In this document: positions 9,322-17,142 of the stretch, one piece after another
Numbering within the stretch: the first letter of the stretch is position 1
How the letters are laid out: each line of letters begins with the position of its first letter
Source of the DNA: Mixta sp. Marseille-Q2659
GTDB taxonomy: Bacteria > Pseudomonadota > Gammaproteobacteria > Enterobacterales > Enterobacteriaceae
Direction of reading: 5' to 3'
Assembly (NCBI RefSeq): GCF_940807255.1
Contig: NZ_CALNWY010000015.1
Span: forward strand, 1 to 64,000
Length of the DNA: 64,000 bases
The notes under the pieces: model-generated
What the model was told of the DNA's origin: nothing
Database searches by the model: none
What the model saw: the letters and a program-made list of their open reading frames with translations, nothing else
Made by a program: the position numbers and the translations under genes

Positions 9322-9969
9322 TTAGTGTTGTGTCTGCCAGGCGATGCTTGTTTTTTCCTGTTTCAGGCGCCGTACCTCCCACAGATACTGCACGCTGGAA
9401 AGCAGGCAAAAACTGTAGCCCAGCAGCTCTGTGCCCTCTTCTGCCATGTTTTTCACCGTGCGGTTATAGCCGTCCAGCATCAGCGTTTCCCACAGTTCAT
9501 GAACGCCGAACAGACGTGAAAAGACCAGAATGGTCAGCAGGCCAGCAGCCATCATGTTCCAGCTGGGATGATGCAGAAAATGAACCAGCCCGGACAGCGT
9601 GGCGGAAGGATGCAGTGCCGCACGCCACAGACAAACCGCCGCTACGGCTAACGCAAACCAGACCCAGGCGCCGTGCCTGATCTCATCAAACAGGAAATCC
9701 ATTTCGCGAATCAGCATGCAGGTAAAAAAGCCGCCTATCAGCAGCAGGCTGTAGCGCAAATTCTGCTGACGAATAGCGCACAGGAAAAACATCAGCGCGA
9801 TGGTGCCCAGCTGTATTTCCTGGAATGTTTCAGTAAAAGAAGTTTCATGTACCGCGTCGTGCATCCAGTAGACATCAATAAACACTAACCCCATCATCAG
9901 TGCCAGAAACAGTGCGCAGCCAAAGAAGCTGGCAAATTTTAAAGCGATAATTTTTATCTCGTCAGACAT
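9322..9969 (-). CDS. Polytopic inner-membrane protein of unknown function
   Basis: I do not recognise the family. The 215 residues contain about six hydrophobic segments (approximately 11-35, 52-67, 73-90, 102-116, 136-155 and 178-197), so it is an integral inner-membrane protein. Acidic residues lie within or next to the helices ('REMDFLFDE', 'EEGTELLGY'), which might bind an ion or be catalytic, but this is speculation. It stands alone, divergent from tag, with 67 bp to the dnaT reading frame downstream and no operon partner. Confidence 0.75.
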   Translation of the reverse strand: MSDEIKIIALKFASFFGCALFLALMMGLVFIDVYWMHDAVHETSFTETFQEIQLGTIALMFFLCAIRQQNLRYSLLLIGGFFTCMLIREMDFLFDEIRHGAWVWFALAVAAVCLWRAALHPSATLSGLVHFLHHPSWNMMAAGLLTILVFSRLFGVHELWETLMLDGYNRTVKNMAEEGTELLGYSFCLLSSVQYLWEVRRLKQEKTSIAWQTQH

Positions 9970-10190
9970 GTAATTTCCCTGAAAATTATTAGCGCGCTGA
10001 TTATATGCTCACGTCTTCGCCAGATTTCTCATTTTATGCGTTAACCTCCGCGCCAGACGGCATGCCGCCTGGTCTAACGTGCCATTCGCCTTTGCGGCCA
10101 GACGGGATTGGGGGAGTCCGATGCGTTTGCCTGCAGCGGACGCATGATAAGATGGCGCCTTCATCTGCCTGAAAGGTAAGGAATATACGG

Positions 10191-10757
10191 ATGCAACGAT
10201 GCGGCTGGGTTTCAAACGATCCTCTTTATCAGACCTATCACGATCGGGAATGGGGACTTCCCCAAACCGACAATAAGGCGCTGTTTGAAATGCTGTGCCT
10301 GGAAGGTCAGCAGGCGGGACTCTCCTGGATTACCGTGTTGAAAAAGCGGGAAAACTATCGCGCCGCATTTCATCAGTTCGATCCGCAGGCGGTGGCGCAG
10401 ATGACGGAAGCCGATATTGATGCGCTGATGCAGAACAGCGGGCTGATACGTCATCGCGGTAAGTTAACGGCGATTGTTACTAACGCGCGTGCTTACGGTG
10501 CGATGCAGGCAAACGGCGAAGATTTTTCGCGCTTTGTCTGGTCTTTTGTTGGCGGCCAGCCGCAGATCAATCATTTTGCCGCGCTGAATATGGTTCCGGC
10601 CCAGACGCCAGCTTCGCTTGCGCTCTCGAAAGCGCTGAAAAAGCGCGGTTTTAAATTTGTCGGTTCGACGATCTGTTACTCGTTTATGCAGGCCTGCGGG
10701 TTGGTTAATGACCATCTCACCGACTGTTTTTGCTATCCCGCGAATCAATCGCTTTAA
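10191..10757 (+). CDS. tag: DNA-3-methyladenine glycosylase I
   Basis: Base-excision repair glycosylase that removes 3-methyladenine from alkylated DNA. The 188-residue protein has the zinc ligands of E. coli Tag: Cys4 and His17 ('MQRCGWVSNDPLYQTYHDRE') and the C-terminal His175/Cys179 pair in 'VNDHLTDCFC'. The active-site block 'CLEGQQAGLSWITVLKKREN' is intact. In E. coli it lies a few genes from yiaD, and here the two are adjacent. Confidence 0.97.
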   Translation: MQRCGWVSNDPLYQTYHDREWGLPQTDNKALFEMLCLEGQQAGLSWITVLKKRENYRAAFHQFDPQAVAQMTEADIDALMQNSGLIRHRGKLTAIVTNARAYGAMQANGEDFSRFVWSFVGGQPQINHFAALNMVPAQTPASLALSKALKKRGFKFVGSTICYSFMQACGLVNDHLTDCFCYPANQSL

Positions 10758-10871
10758 AAGTGTACGCACCTAAGGAAATTCCTGGATATTTCCTAAAGCC
10801 AGACGCGGCATAATTGCCGACTTAAGCAGGCGCGGGTGCGCCTGTTGCAGCATTTTTTGAAGGATATAAAG

Positions 10872-11534
10872 ATGAATAAAAGCATTATCGCCTTGTCACT
10901 TTTATTAAGCGGCACCCTTGCCCTTTCTGGCTGTACCACCAATCCCTACACCGGCGAATCGCAGGCGGGTAAATCTGGCATCGGCGCAGGCGTTGGCGCG
11001 CTGGTTGGCGCGGGCGTCGGCGTGCTTTCCTCGTCGAAAAAAGATCGCGGCAAAGGCGCGCTGATCGGCGCAGCGTCCGGCGCGGCGCTGGGCGGCGGCC
11101 TGGGTTATTACATGGATGTGCAGGAAGCCAAACTGCGTGACAAAATGCGCGGCACCGGCGTCAGCGTAACGCGCAACGGCGATAACATCACTCTGAATAT
11201 GCCGAACAACGTAACGTTCGACAGCAGCAGCAGCACGCTGAAACCGGCAGGCGCGCAAACGCTGACCGGCGTGGCGATGGTGCTGAAAGAGTATCCAAAA
11301 ACCGCCGTTAATGTCGTGGGTTATACCGACAGCACCGGCACCCGTGCGCTGAACATGCGTCTGTCGCAGCAGCGTGCCGACAGCGTCGCCAGCGCGCTGA
11401 TCCTGCAGGGCGTCGCCAGCACGCGCGTGCGCACCGGCGGCATGGGCCCGGATAATCCGATCGCCTCCAACAGCACCGAAGAAGGCAAAGCGCAGAACCG
11501 TCGCGTTGAGATTACGCTCAGCCCGCTCTCCTGA
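10872..11534 (+). CDS. yiaD: OmpA-domain outer-membrane lipoprotein YiaD
   Basis: Peptidoglycan-binding lipoprotein; E. coli YiaD is a multicopy suppressor of a bamD defect. The signal peptide ends in the lipobox 'LSGC' with Cys at about residue 21. A glycine-zipper region follows ('GIGAGVGALVGAGVGVLSS', 'GALIGAASGAALGGG'), then an OmpA-like domain with 'VTFDSSSSTLKPAG', 'VVGYTDSTGT' and 'QNRRVEITL'. The ATG at 10872 is preferred to an upstream in-frame codon because it directly precedes the basic signal-peptide start. A strong terminator follows. Confidence 0.96.
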   Translation: MNKSIIALSLLLSGTLALSGCTTNPYTGESQAGKSGIGAGVGALVGAGVGVLSSSKKDRGKGALIGAASGAALGGGLGYYMDVQEAKLRDKMRGTGVSVTRNGDNITLNMPNNVTFDSSSSTLKPAGAQTLTGVAMVLKEYPKTAVNVVGYTDSTGTRALNMRLSQQRADSVASALILQGVASTRVRTGGMGPDNPIASNSTEEGKAQNRRVEITLSPLS

Positions 11535-11547
11535 TTCCGCTTGTTCA

Positions 11548-11570
11548 GGGGCAGCCTGCTGCCCCTTTTT
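11548..11570 (+). terminator. Intrinsic terminator of yiaD
   Basis: A 7-bp stem GGGGCAG/CTGCCCC with a 4-nt loop is followed by five T, 13 bp after the yiaD stop codon. Confidence 0.9.
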
Positions 11571-11662
11571 ATTTCCTGCATGCGTCACTTCTCCGGCGTC
11601 AGACTAACGACCAACAACAAGCTGTGTTAGTCTCTGTGCGAATTCGCGGAGTGAACAAAGAG

Positions 11663-12688
11663 ATGAAACAAAAGGCTGTACGCGCCACCATCAGCGATGT
11701 CGCCAGAGTGGCGAAAACGGGCAAAACCAGCGTTTCCCGTTACCTTAACGGTGAGCAGCATGCGCTCTCTCCTGATTTAAAACAGCGGATTGAGCAGGCG
11801 ATCGCCGCGCTGAATTACCGTCCTAACCAAATGGCGCGCGGCCTGAAACGTGGACGTACGCGTCTGATCGGGCTGATTATCGCCGATATTACCAATCCCT
11901 ATTCAGTCGATGTGCTGTGCGGCATCGAAGCGGCCTGCCGCGCTCACGGTTTTACCTTACTGGTGTGCAATACCAATAACGAAATCGACCAGGAGCAGCA
12001 CTATTTACAGCTGTTCAGCAGCTATCAAGTCGAGGGGATCGTGGTCAATGCGGTCGGTATGCGCGAAGAGGCGCTGAACCGGCTTCAGCAGTCGCTGCTG
12101 CCGATGGTACTGATTGACCGTAAGATTCCTGATTTTTCCTGCGATGTGGTCGGCCTGAATAACGCGCAGGCGGCGACCGATGCCACCGAGCATTTAGTGA
12201 AGAACGGCTACTGTGCGTTGCTGTTTCTCAGTGAGCCGCTTGGCCTGGTGAATACGCGGCTGGAAAGGCTGCAGGCGTTCCGCCAGGTGTGCGCGCGCAG
12301 TAATAATTTGATTAGCGAGAATGCGGAAGTGGCGCTCAACGACGCTGCGACGATGGATCGCGTTATTGCTGATTTTTATCAGCGTCACGGCTACCAGCCT
12401 GCAGCGCTGGTGGTCGCGAACGGCGCGCTGACGCTTCAGGTCGCGCGATCGCTGCGGCGGCTCGGCCTTAACTGGGGCCAGCAGATTGGCCTGCTGGGCT
12501 TTGATGAACTGGACTGGGCCGAGCTGGCGGGCGACGGCATTACCACATTGAAGCAACCGACCTGGCAAATCGGCTATGCGGCGCTGGAGCGTGTGATTCA
12601 GCGTATCGAAGGCGAAGCCAGCGCGGTGGAAGAAAAAACCTTCGACGGCGAGCTGGTGATCCGCGGCTCTTCCCGACCTTTAGCCTGA
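11663..12688 (+). CDS. ptxS: LacI-family repressor, PtxS-like regulator of kgu genes
   Basis: LacI/GalR transcription factor of 341 residues: N-terminal helix-turn-helix ('ATISDVARVAKTGKTSVSRY'), hinge helix ('NQMARGLKRGRTRLIGLI') and a periplasmic-binding-protein-like effector domain. The ATG at 11663 is preferred to an upstream GTG at 11624 since it follows GGAG and begins the usual N-terminus. Its position next to kguEKT and the perfect palindrome with an AACCGGTT core in front of kguE match the Pseudomonas PtxS system, where 2-ketogluconate is the inducer. Family membership is certain; the PtxS role is inferred from context. Confidence 0.88.
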   Translation: MKQKAVRATISDVARVAKTGKTSVSRYLNGEQHALSPDLKQRIEQAIAALNYRPNQMARGLKRGRTRLIGLIIADITNPYSVDVLCGIEAACRAHGFTLLVCNTNNEIDQEQHYLQLFSSYQVEGIVVNAVGMREEALNRLQQSLLPMVLIDRKIPDFSCDVVGLNNAQAATDATEHLVKNGYCALLFLSEPLGLVNTRLERLQAFRQVCARSNNLISENAEVALNDAATMDRVIADFYQRHGYQPAALVVANGALTLQVARSLRRLGLNWGQQIGLLGFDELDWAELAGDGITTLKQPTWQIGYAALERVIQRIEGEASAVEEKTFDGELVIRGSSRPLA

Positions 12689-12920
12689 CGTTAATCCGCA
12701 GGTTTTTCCTTTGCAGGCGCTGGCGTCCCTACCGTATTAAGCCAGCGGCGGCGCGTCGCCTCCCTCCAGGCACGAACATCTACGCAATCAAACCAGCGGC
12801 AGCGCCTCGCCGCGCCTTCAACTGCCCACATCCAGCGCCGCCATCACAAATCAGACAATCCCTGGTACAAAATATCTACATCGTGAGCGCGATCATAATT
12901 TCATGCTTTCCGCCTTTGCT

Positions 12921-12936
12921 TTGGAACCGGTTCCAA
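12921..12936. promoter_or_regulatory. Palindromic operator of the kgu operon
   Basis: TTGGAACCGGTTCCAA is a perfect 16-bp palindrome, 50 bp before the kguE start. Its AACCGGTT core is the core of the known Pseudomonas PtxS operator (TGAAACCGGTTTCA), and a central CG pair is typical of LacI-family sites. Most likely bound by the neighbouring PtxS-like repressor. Confidence 0.85.
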
Positions 12937-12985
12937 TTAGCTTTTCTTTATAGCGGGTTTACATGTTGTCGCCCCGGAGGAAAGA

Positions 12986-13714
12986 GTGAAACCAGAAATT
13001 ATTGTGGTGACCGCCGCGTTCGGTCATCAAAAAGTGACAGAGCTGGGCGGACAGCGAGCGCTGTTGCCGATCATTGCTGAAGCGGGCGCGGACGGCGTGG
13101 AAATTCGCCGCGAGCTGCTTTCGCAGGCCGAGCTGCAAAGCCTGCCCCAGCTGGCTGAAGCCATTGCTGAACAGCGGCTCTGCGCCTGCTATTCAGCGCC
13201 TGACGCGCTGTTTACCGCGGACGGTGCGGTGAATCCGCTGCTGGAGCAATATGTGCAGGAGGCGGAACAGCTGGGGGCGCGTCTGCTTAAACTTTCGCTC
13301 GGTCACTATCGCGCCGGCACGGACATTCCTGCGCTGGCGACGCGCGGCGTAAAAGTGGTAGTGGAAAACGATCAGACCGACTGCGGCAAGCTGTCCGCTA
13401 TCGCGCCGTTTTTTACCGAACATCCCGATGCGCCCGCCATGACGTTTGATATGGGCAACTGGCTGTGGACCGGCGACGATCCGCTTGCCGCCGCGCATCG
13501 CCTTGCGCGCTACGTCAGCTATATTCATGTGAAAGCTGCGATCCCTCATAAAGAGAGCTGGCGCGCCATTGCGCTCGACGAAGCGGATGACGGCTGGCGT
13601 AAGCTGTTAAACCTGCTGCCCGGCAATGTGCCGCGCGGTATTGAATTTCCGCTGCAGGGCGACGATCTGGTGGCCGTTACGCGCCACTACGTTGACCTGC
13701 TGCGCGAGGTGTAA
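12986..13714 (+). CDS. kguE: KguE-like sugar epimerase/isomerase family protein
   Basis: TIM-barrel protein of the xylose-isomerase-like epimerase family (242 residues), first gene of the 2-ketogluconate operon. The start is a GTG with a strong GGAGG 5 bp upstream. Metal-binding-type residues are visible ('EAGADGVEIRREL', 'VVVENDQTDCG', 'MTFDMGNWLWTGDDP', 'YIHVKAA'). KguE of Pseudomonas is named an epimerase and its exact step is not well established, so the activity is left open. Three bases separate it from kguK. Confidence 0.88.
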   Translation: MKPEIIVVTAAFGHQKVTELGGQRALLPIIAEAGADGVEIRRELLSQAELQSLPQLAEAIAEQRLCACYSAPDALFTADGAVNPLLEQYVQEAEQLGARLLKLSLGHYRAGTDIPALATRGVKVVVENDQTDCGKLSAIAPFFTEHPDAPAMTFDMGNWLWTGDDPLAAAHRLARYVSYIHVKAAIPHKESWRAIALDEADDGWRKLLNLLPGNVPRGIEFPLQGDDLVAVTRHYVDLLREV

Positions 13715-13717
13715 ATC

Positions 13718-14677
13718 ATGAACAGCCATAGTCAACAGAACGGCATTCTGGATGTGGTCACCATCGGCGAAGCGATGGCGATGTTCGTCGCCAGAGAAAC
13801 CGGCGATCTCGCCGCCGCCGAAACCTTTACCAAACGCATTGCCGGCGCAGAGCTGAATGTCGCCATTGGCCTGGCGCGGCTCGGCCTGAATGTGGGCTGG
13901 GTCAGTCGCGTGGGCAATGATGCCTTTGGCCGCTTTGTCCACCAGCAGCTGGAAAAAGAGGGCGTCGATCACCAGCGCGTGATGACCGATAAGCGCTATC
14001 CCACCGGTTTTCAGCTGAAATCGAAAGTGGAAGATGGATCCGATCCGGTCGTGGAATACTTCCGCAAAGGCTCCGCCGCCAGCCATCTTTCGGTGGAAGA
14101 TTTTGATCGCGACTATTTCGGTGCCGCGCGACATCTGCACTTAAGCGGCGTCGCGGCAGCGCTCTCCGCCAGCTCGCTGGAACTCCTGAAGCACACGGCG
14201 CAGGAGATGCGCGCCATGGGCAAGACGATTTCTTTCGATCCTAATTTGCGCCCGGTGCTGTGGCCGAGCGAGCAGGAGATGGCTAATCAGCTTAACCAGC
14301 TGGCCGCGTATGCCGACTGGGTGCTGCCCGGTGAAAAAGAGGGATTGATCCTGACCGGCTACCGCCAGCCGGAAGCCATCGCCGATTTCTACCTCGATAA
14401 AGGCGTAAAAGCGGTCATCATTAAAACCGGCTGCGACGGCGCCTGGTATAAAACCGCCGACGGTGAAAAAGGCCAGGTGGAAGCTATCCGCGTGGAAAAT
14501 GTCGTCGATACCGTGGGCGCGGGCGATGGTTTTGCCGTCGGCGTGATCAGTGCGCTGTTGGAAGGCAAACCGCTGGCGCAGGCGATTCGACGCGGTAACA
14601 AGATCGGCTCGCTGGCTATCCAGGCGATTGGCGACAGCGAAGGTTTGCCGACGCGCGCCGAACTGGGCGACTACTGA
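13718..14677 (+). CDS. kguK: 2-ketogluconokinase (PfkB family)
   Basis: Sugar kinase expected to phosphorylate 2-dehydrogluconate to its 6-phosphate. It is 319 residues with the PfkB/ribokinase signatures: N-terminal 'GEAMAMFVARETGDLAAAE', 'GAELNVAIGLARLGLNVGW', and the C-terminal ATP/anion-hole motif 'DTVGAGDGFAVGVISALLEG' with the catalytic Asp. Related 2-keto-3-deoxygluconate kinases share these motifs; the kgu context is what points to 2-ketogluconate. Confidence 0.9.
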   Translation: MNSHSQQNGILDVVTIGEAMAMFVARETGDLAAAETFTKRIAGAELNVAIGLARLGLNVGWVSRVGNDAFGRFVHQQLEKEGVDHQRVMTDKRYPTGFQLKSKVEDGSDPVVEYFRKGSAASHLSVEDFDRDYFGAARHLHLSGVAAALSASSLELLKHTAQEMRAMGKTISFDPNLRPVLWPSEQEMANQLNQLAAYADWVLPGEKEGLILTGYRQPEAIADFYLDKGVKAVIIKTGCDGAWYKTADGEKGQVEAIRVENVVDTVGAGDGFAVGVISALLEGKPLAQAIRRGNKIGSLAIQAIGDSEGLPTRAELGDY

Positions 14678-14752
14678 GCGACAAACGTACCCTATAACGC
14701 TGCATTCCGCTGACATCGCCAGCGGAATGCGCCCTCAACAGAGGATAAGCTC

Positions 14753-16039
14753 ATGAACAAGCATACAATCGCGCCGAAACGCTGGTGGTATATCATCCCC
14801 ATCATTTTCATCACCTACAGCCTGGCGTATCTCGATCGTGCAAATTTCAGTTTCGCTTCCGCAGCCGGGATTAATGAAGATTTAGGCATTACCAAAGGCA
14901 TGTCCTCTCTGCTGGGCGCGCTGTTTTTCCTCGGTTACTTTTTCTTCCAGATCCCCGGCGCAATGTATGCCGAACGCCGCAGCGTGAAGAAGCTGGTGTT
15001 CTGGTGTCTGGTGCTGTGGGGCATTTGCGCTTCGCTGACCGGCGTGGTCAGCAATATTCCGATGCTGGCGGCGATCCGCTTTATTCTCGGCGTGGTCGAA
15101 GCGGCGGTAATGCCAGCGATGCTGATCTATATCAGCAACTGGTTTACCAAGTCGGAGCGCTCGCGCGCCAATACCTTTTTGATTCTCGGCAATCCGGTGA
15201 CGGTGCTGTGGATGTCAGTGGTCTCCGGCTATCTGATTAACGCCTTCGGCTGGCGTGAAATGTTTATTTTTGAAGGCATTCCGGCGGTGATCTGGGCGGT
15301 GCTGTGGTGGTTTATGGTGCAGGATAAACCGTCCCAGGCGCGCTGGCTGAGCAATGAAGAAAAAGCCGCGCTGGAAGAACAGCTGCGCAAAGAACAGGAA
15401 GGTATTAAGGCGGTACGCAACTATCGTGAAGCCTTTAAATCACGCAACGTGATCATTCTTTGCGTGCAGTATTTCGCCTGGAGCATCGGCGTGTACGGCT
15501 TTGTGCTTTGGCTGCCGTCGATTTTACGCAACGGCACGCAAATGGGCATGGTTGAAGCGGGCTGGCTCTCCGCCGTGCCTTATCTGGCCGCCACCATTGC
15601 GATGATCGTGGTGTCCTGGGCCTCCGACCGGATGCAGAACCGTAAGCTTTTCGTCTGGCCTTTACTGCTGATCGGCGCGCTGGCATTCCTCGGCTCGTGG
15701 ATGGTCGGCTCCAGTAATTTCTGGCTCTCCTACAGCCTGCTGGTGATTGCCGGTGCCGCGATGTATGCGCCTTACGGCCCGTTCTTCGCCATTATTCCTG
15801 AGATGCTGCCGCGCAACGTAGCTGGCGGCGCCATGGCGCTAATTAACAGCATGGGCGCGCTGGGTTCGTTTGTCGGCTCCTGGATTGTCGGCTACCTTAA
15901 CGGTGCAACCGGTAGCCCGGCAGCTTCTTACATCTTTATGGGCGCGGCCTTGTTGGTTTCGGTTTTCCTGACGCTGATCGTCAAACCGGCGGAGAACAAG
16001 CAGCCCCCCTCGCCCCATCGCGCGGCCAGGCACGCCTGA
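14753..16039 (+). CDS. kguT: 2-ketogluconate transporter (MFS, anion:cation symporter type)
   Basis: Twelve-helix MFS importer of 428 residues in the anion:cation symporter subfamily. Signature pieces are 'YLDRANFSFASAAGINEDLG' in helix 1 and its loop, 'MYAERRSVKKLVFW' after helix 2 and 'EAAVMPAMLIYISNWFTKSE' in helix 4-5. Position between kguK and a 2-ketoaldonate reductase identifies the likely substrate as 2-ketogluconate. An AGAGGA ribosome site lies 8 bp before the ATG. A terminator-like hairpin follows it. Confidence 0.9.
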   Translation: MNKHTIAPKRWWYIIPIIFITYSLAYLDRANFSFASAAGINEDLGITKGMSSLLGALFFLGYFFFQIPGAMYAERRSVKKLVFWCLVLWGICASLTGVVSNIPMLAAIRFILGVVEAAVMPAMLIYISNWFTKSERSRANTFLILGNPVTVLWMSVVSGYLINAFGWREMFIFEGIPAVIWAVLWWFMVQDKPSQARWLSNEEKAALEEQLRKEQEGIKAVRNYREAFKSRNVIILCVQYFAWSIGVYGFVLWLPSILRNGTQMGMVEAGWLSAVPYLAATIAMIVVSWASDRMQNRKLFVWPLLLIGALAFLGSWMVGSSNFWLSYSLLVIAGAAMYAPYGPFFAIIPEMLPRNVAGGAMALINSMGALGSFVGSWIVGYLNGATGSPAASYIFMGAALLVSVFLTLIVKPAENKQPPSPHRAARHA

Positions 16040-16053
16040 GTAGTCGCGCGTAA

Positions 16054-16084
16054 AGGCCGGGCTTGCCCGGCCTGTTCCGTTTTT
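16054..16084 (+). terminator. Hairpin with T-run between kguT and ghrB
   Basis: A perfect 9-bp stem AGGCCGGGC/GCCCGGCCT with a 2-nt loop (so 8 bp with 4 nt in practice) is followed by GTTCCG and five T. It could terminate or attenuate transcription from kguEKT before the reductase gene. Confidence 0.65.
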
Positions 16085-16113
16085 GCCTTTCCCCTTTTTA
16101 GATGGAGCCTGAT

Positions 16114-17088
16114 ATGAAGCCTGAAGTGGTACTGTACAAATCCCTGCCGGATGATTTACGCGCTCGCCTCGACGAGCATTTTACCGTGACGGCGGTTAAG
16201 GGCCTGACGCCGGAAACCGTACAGGCGCAGGCGGAGGCTTTTGCGCGTGCCGAAGGCATGATCGGCTCCAGCAGCCCGGTAGACGAAGCGCTGCTGGAGA
16301 AGATGCCGAAGCTGCGCGCCGCCTCGACCATTTCCGTGGGCTACGATAATTTCGACGTGGACGCGCTGAATCGCCGCGGCATCGTACTGATGCATACGCC
16401 TACGGTACTGACCGAAACCGTCGCCGACACCATGATGGCGCTGGTGCTGAGCAGCGCCCGCCGCGTGGTGGAAGTGGCTGAGCGGGTTAAAGCGGGCGAA
16501 TGGCAGCGCAGCATTGGGCCTGACTGGTTCGGCGTCGATGTGCATCATAAAAAAATGGGTATTCTCGGTATGGGCCGCATCGGCCTGGCGCTGGCGCAAC
16601 GCGCGCATCTCGGTTTCGGCATGCCCATTCTTTACAATGCGCGCAAGCATCACGAGGAAGCTGAATCACGCTTTAATGCGCAGTATTGCGATCTCGATAC
16701 GCTGCTACGCGAATCGGATTTCCTCTGTATCAGCCTGCCGCTGACCGAACAGACGCACCATATGATTGGCCACGAACAGCTGGCGAAAATGAAGCCGAGC
16801 GCCATCTTAATTAATGCGGGCCGCGGGCCGGTGGTGGATGAGCAGGCGCTGATCGCGGCGCTGAAAGATAAAACGATCCATGCCGCCGGCCTGGATGTGT
16901 TTGAGCAGGAGCCGCTGCCGGTTGATTCTGAACTGCTGAAGCTGCCTAACGTGGTGGCGCTGCCGCATATCGGCTCTGCCACTCATGAAACGCGTTACGG
17001 TATGGCGCGCGATGCGGTTGAAAACCTGATTACCGCGCTGACCGGCAAGGTCGAGAAAAACTGCGTTAATCCACAGGTGCTGCGCTAA
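16114..17088 (+). CDS. ghrB: 2-ketoaldonate/glyoxylate reductase (GhrB; KguD role)
   Basis: NAD(P)H-dependent D-2-hydroxyacid dehydrogenase that reduces 2-ketogluconate (or its 6-phosphate), glyoxylate and hydroxypyruvate. The 324 residues align closely with E. coli GhrB, including '[19 protein letters not shown]', the Rossmann motif '[16 protein letters not shown]', the catalytic Arg in '[12 protein letters not shown]', Glu in 'DVFEQEPL' and His in '[14 protein letters not shown]'. The start at 16114 has GGAG 7 bp upstream. E. coli ghrB directly follows yiaD; here ptxS-kguEKT stand between them, so core ghrB probably supplies the KguD step. Confidence 0.93.
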   Translation: MKPEVVLYKSLPDDLRARLDEHFTVTAVKGLTPETVQAQAEAFARAEGMIGSSSPVDEALLEKMPKLRAASTISVGYDNFDVDALNRRGIVLMHTPTVLTETVADTMMALVLSSARRVVEVAERVKAGEWQRSIGPDWFGVDVHHKKMGILGMGRIGLALAQRAHLGFGMPILYNARKHHEEAESRFNAQYCDLDTLLRESDFLCISLPLTEQTHHMIGHEQLAKMKPSAILINAGRGPVVDEQALIAALKDKTIHAAGLDVFEQEPLPVDSELLKLPNVVALPHIGSATHETRYGMARDAVENLITALTGKVEKNCVNPQVLR

Positions 17089-17107
17089 GCAGTTTGCCCT
17101 GCGGCAA

Positions 17108-17131
17108 GCGATCGCCCGCTGCGGCGATCGC
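17108..17131. terminator. Hairpin between convergent ghrB and the epimerase-like gene
   Basis: GCGATCGC at 17108-17115 and again at 17124-17131 form an 8-bp stem with an 8-nt loop, midway between two convergent genes. There is no strong T-run on either strand, so it is at best a weak bidirectional terminator. Confidence 0.45.
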
Positions 17132-17142
17132 GCTTATTACCT

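Noticed and set aside
10053..10072. 20-bp near-palindrome between the membrane protein and tag
   Set aside because: CCAGACGGCA/TGCCGCCTGG has one mismatch and no T-run; it could be an operator, but nothing ties it to a regulator.
12689..12985. Possible repeat or small gene in the GC-rich gap after ptxS
   Set aside because: Phrases such as CCAGCGGC recur, but without a regular period or paired arms; apart from the kgu operator nothing could be supported.
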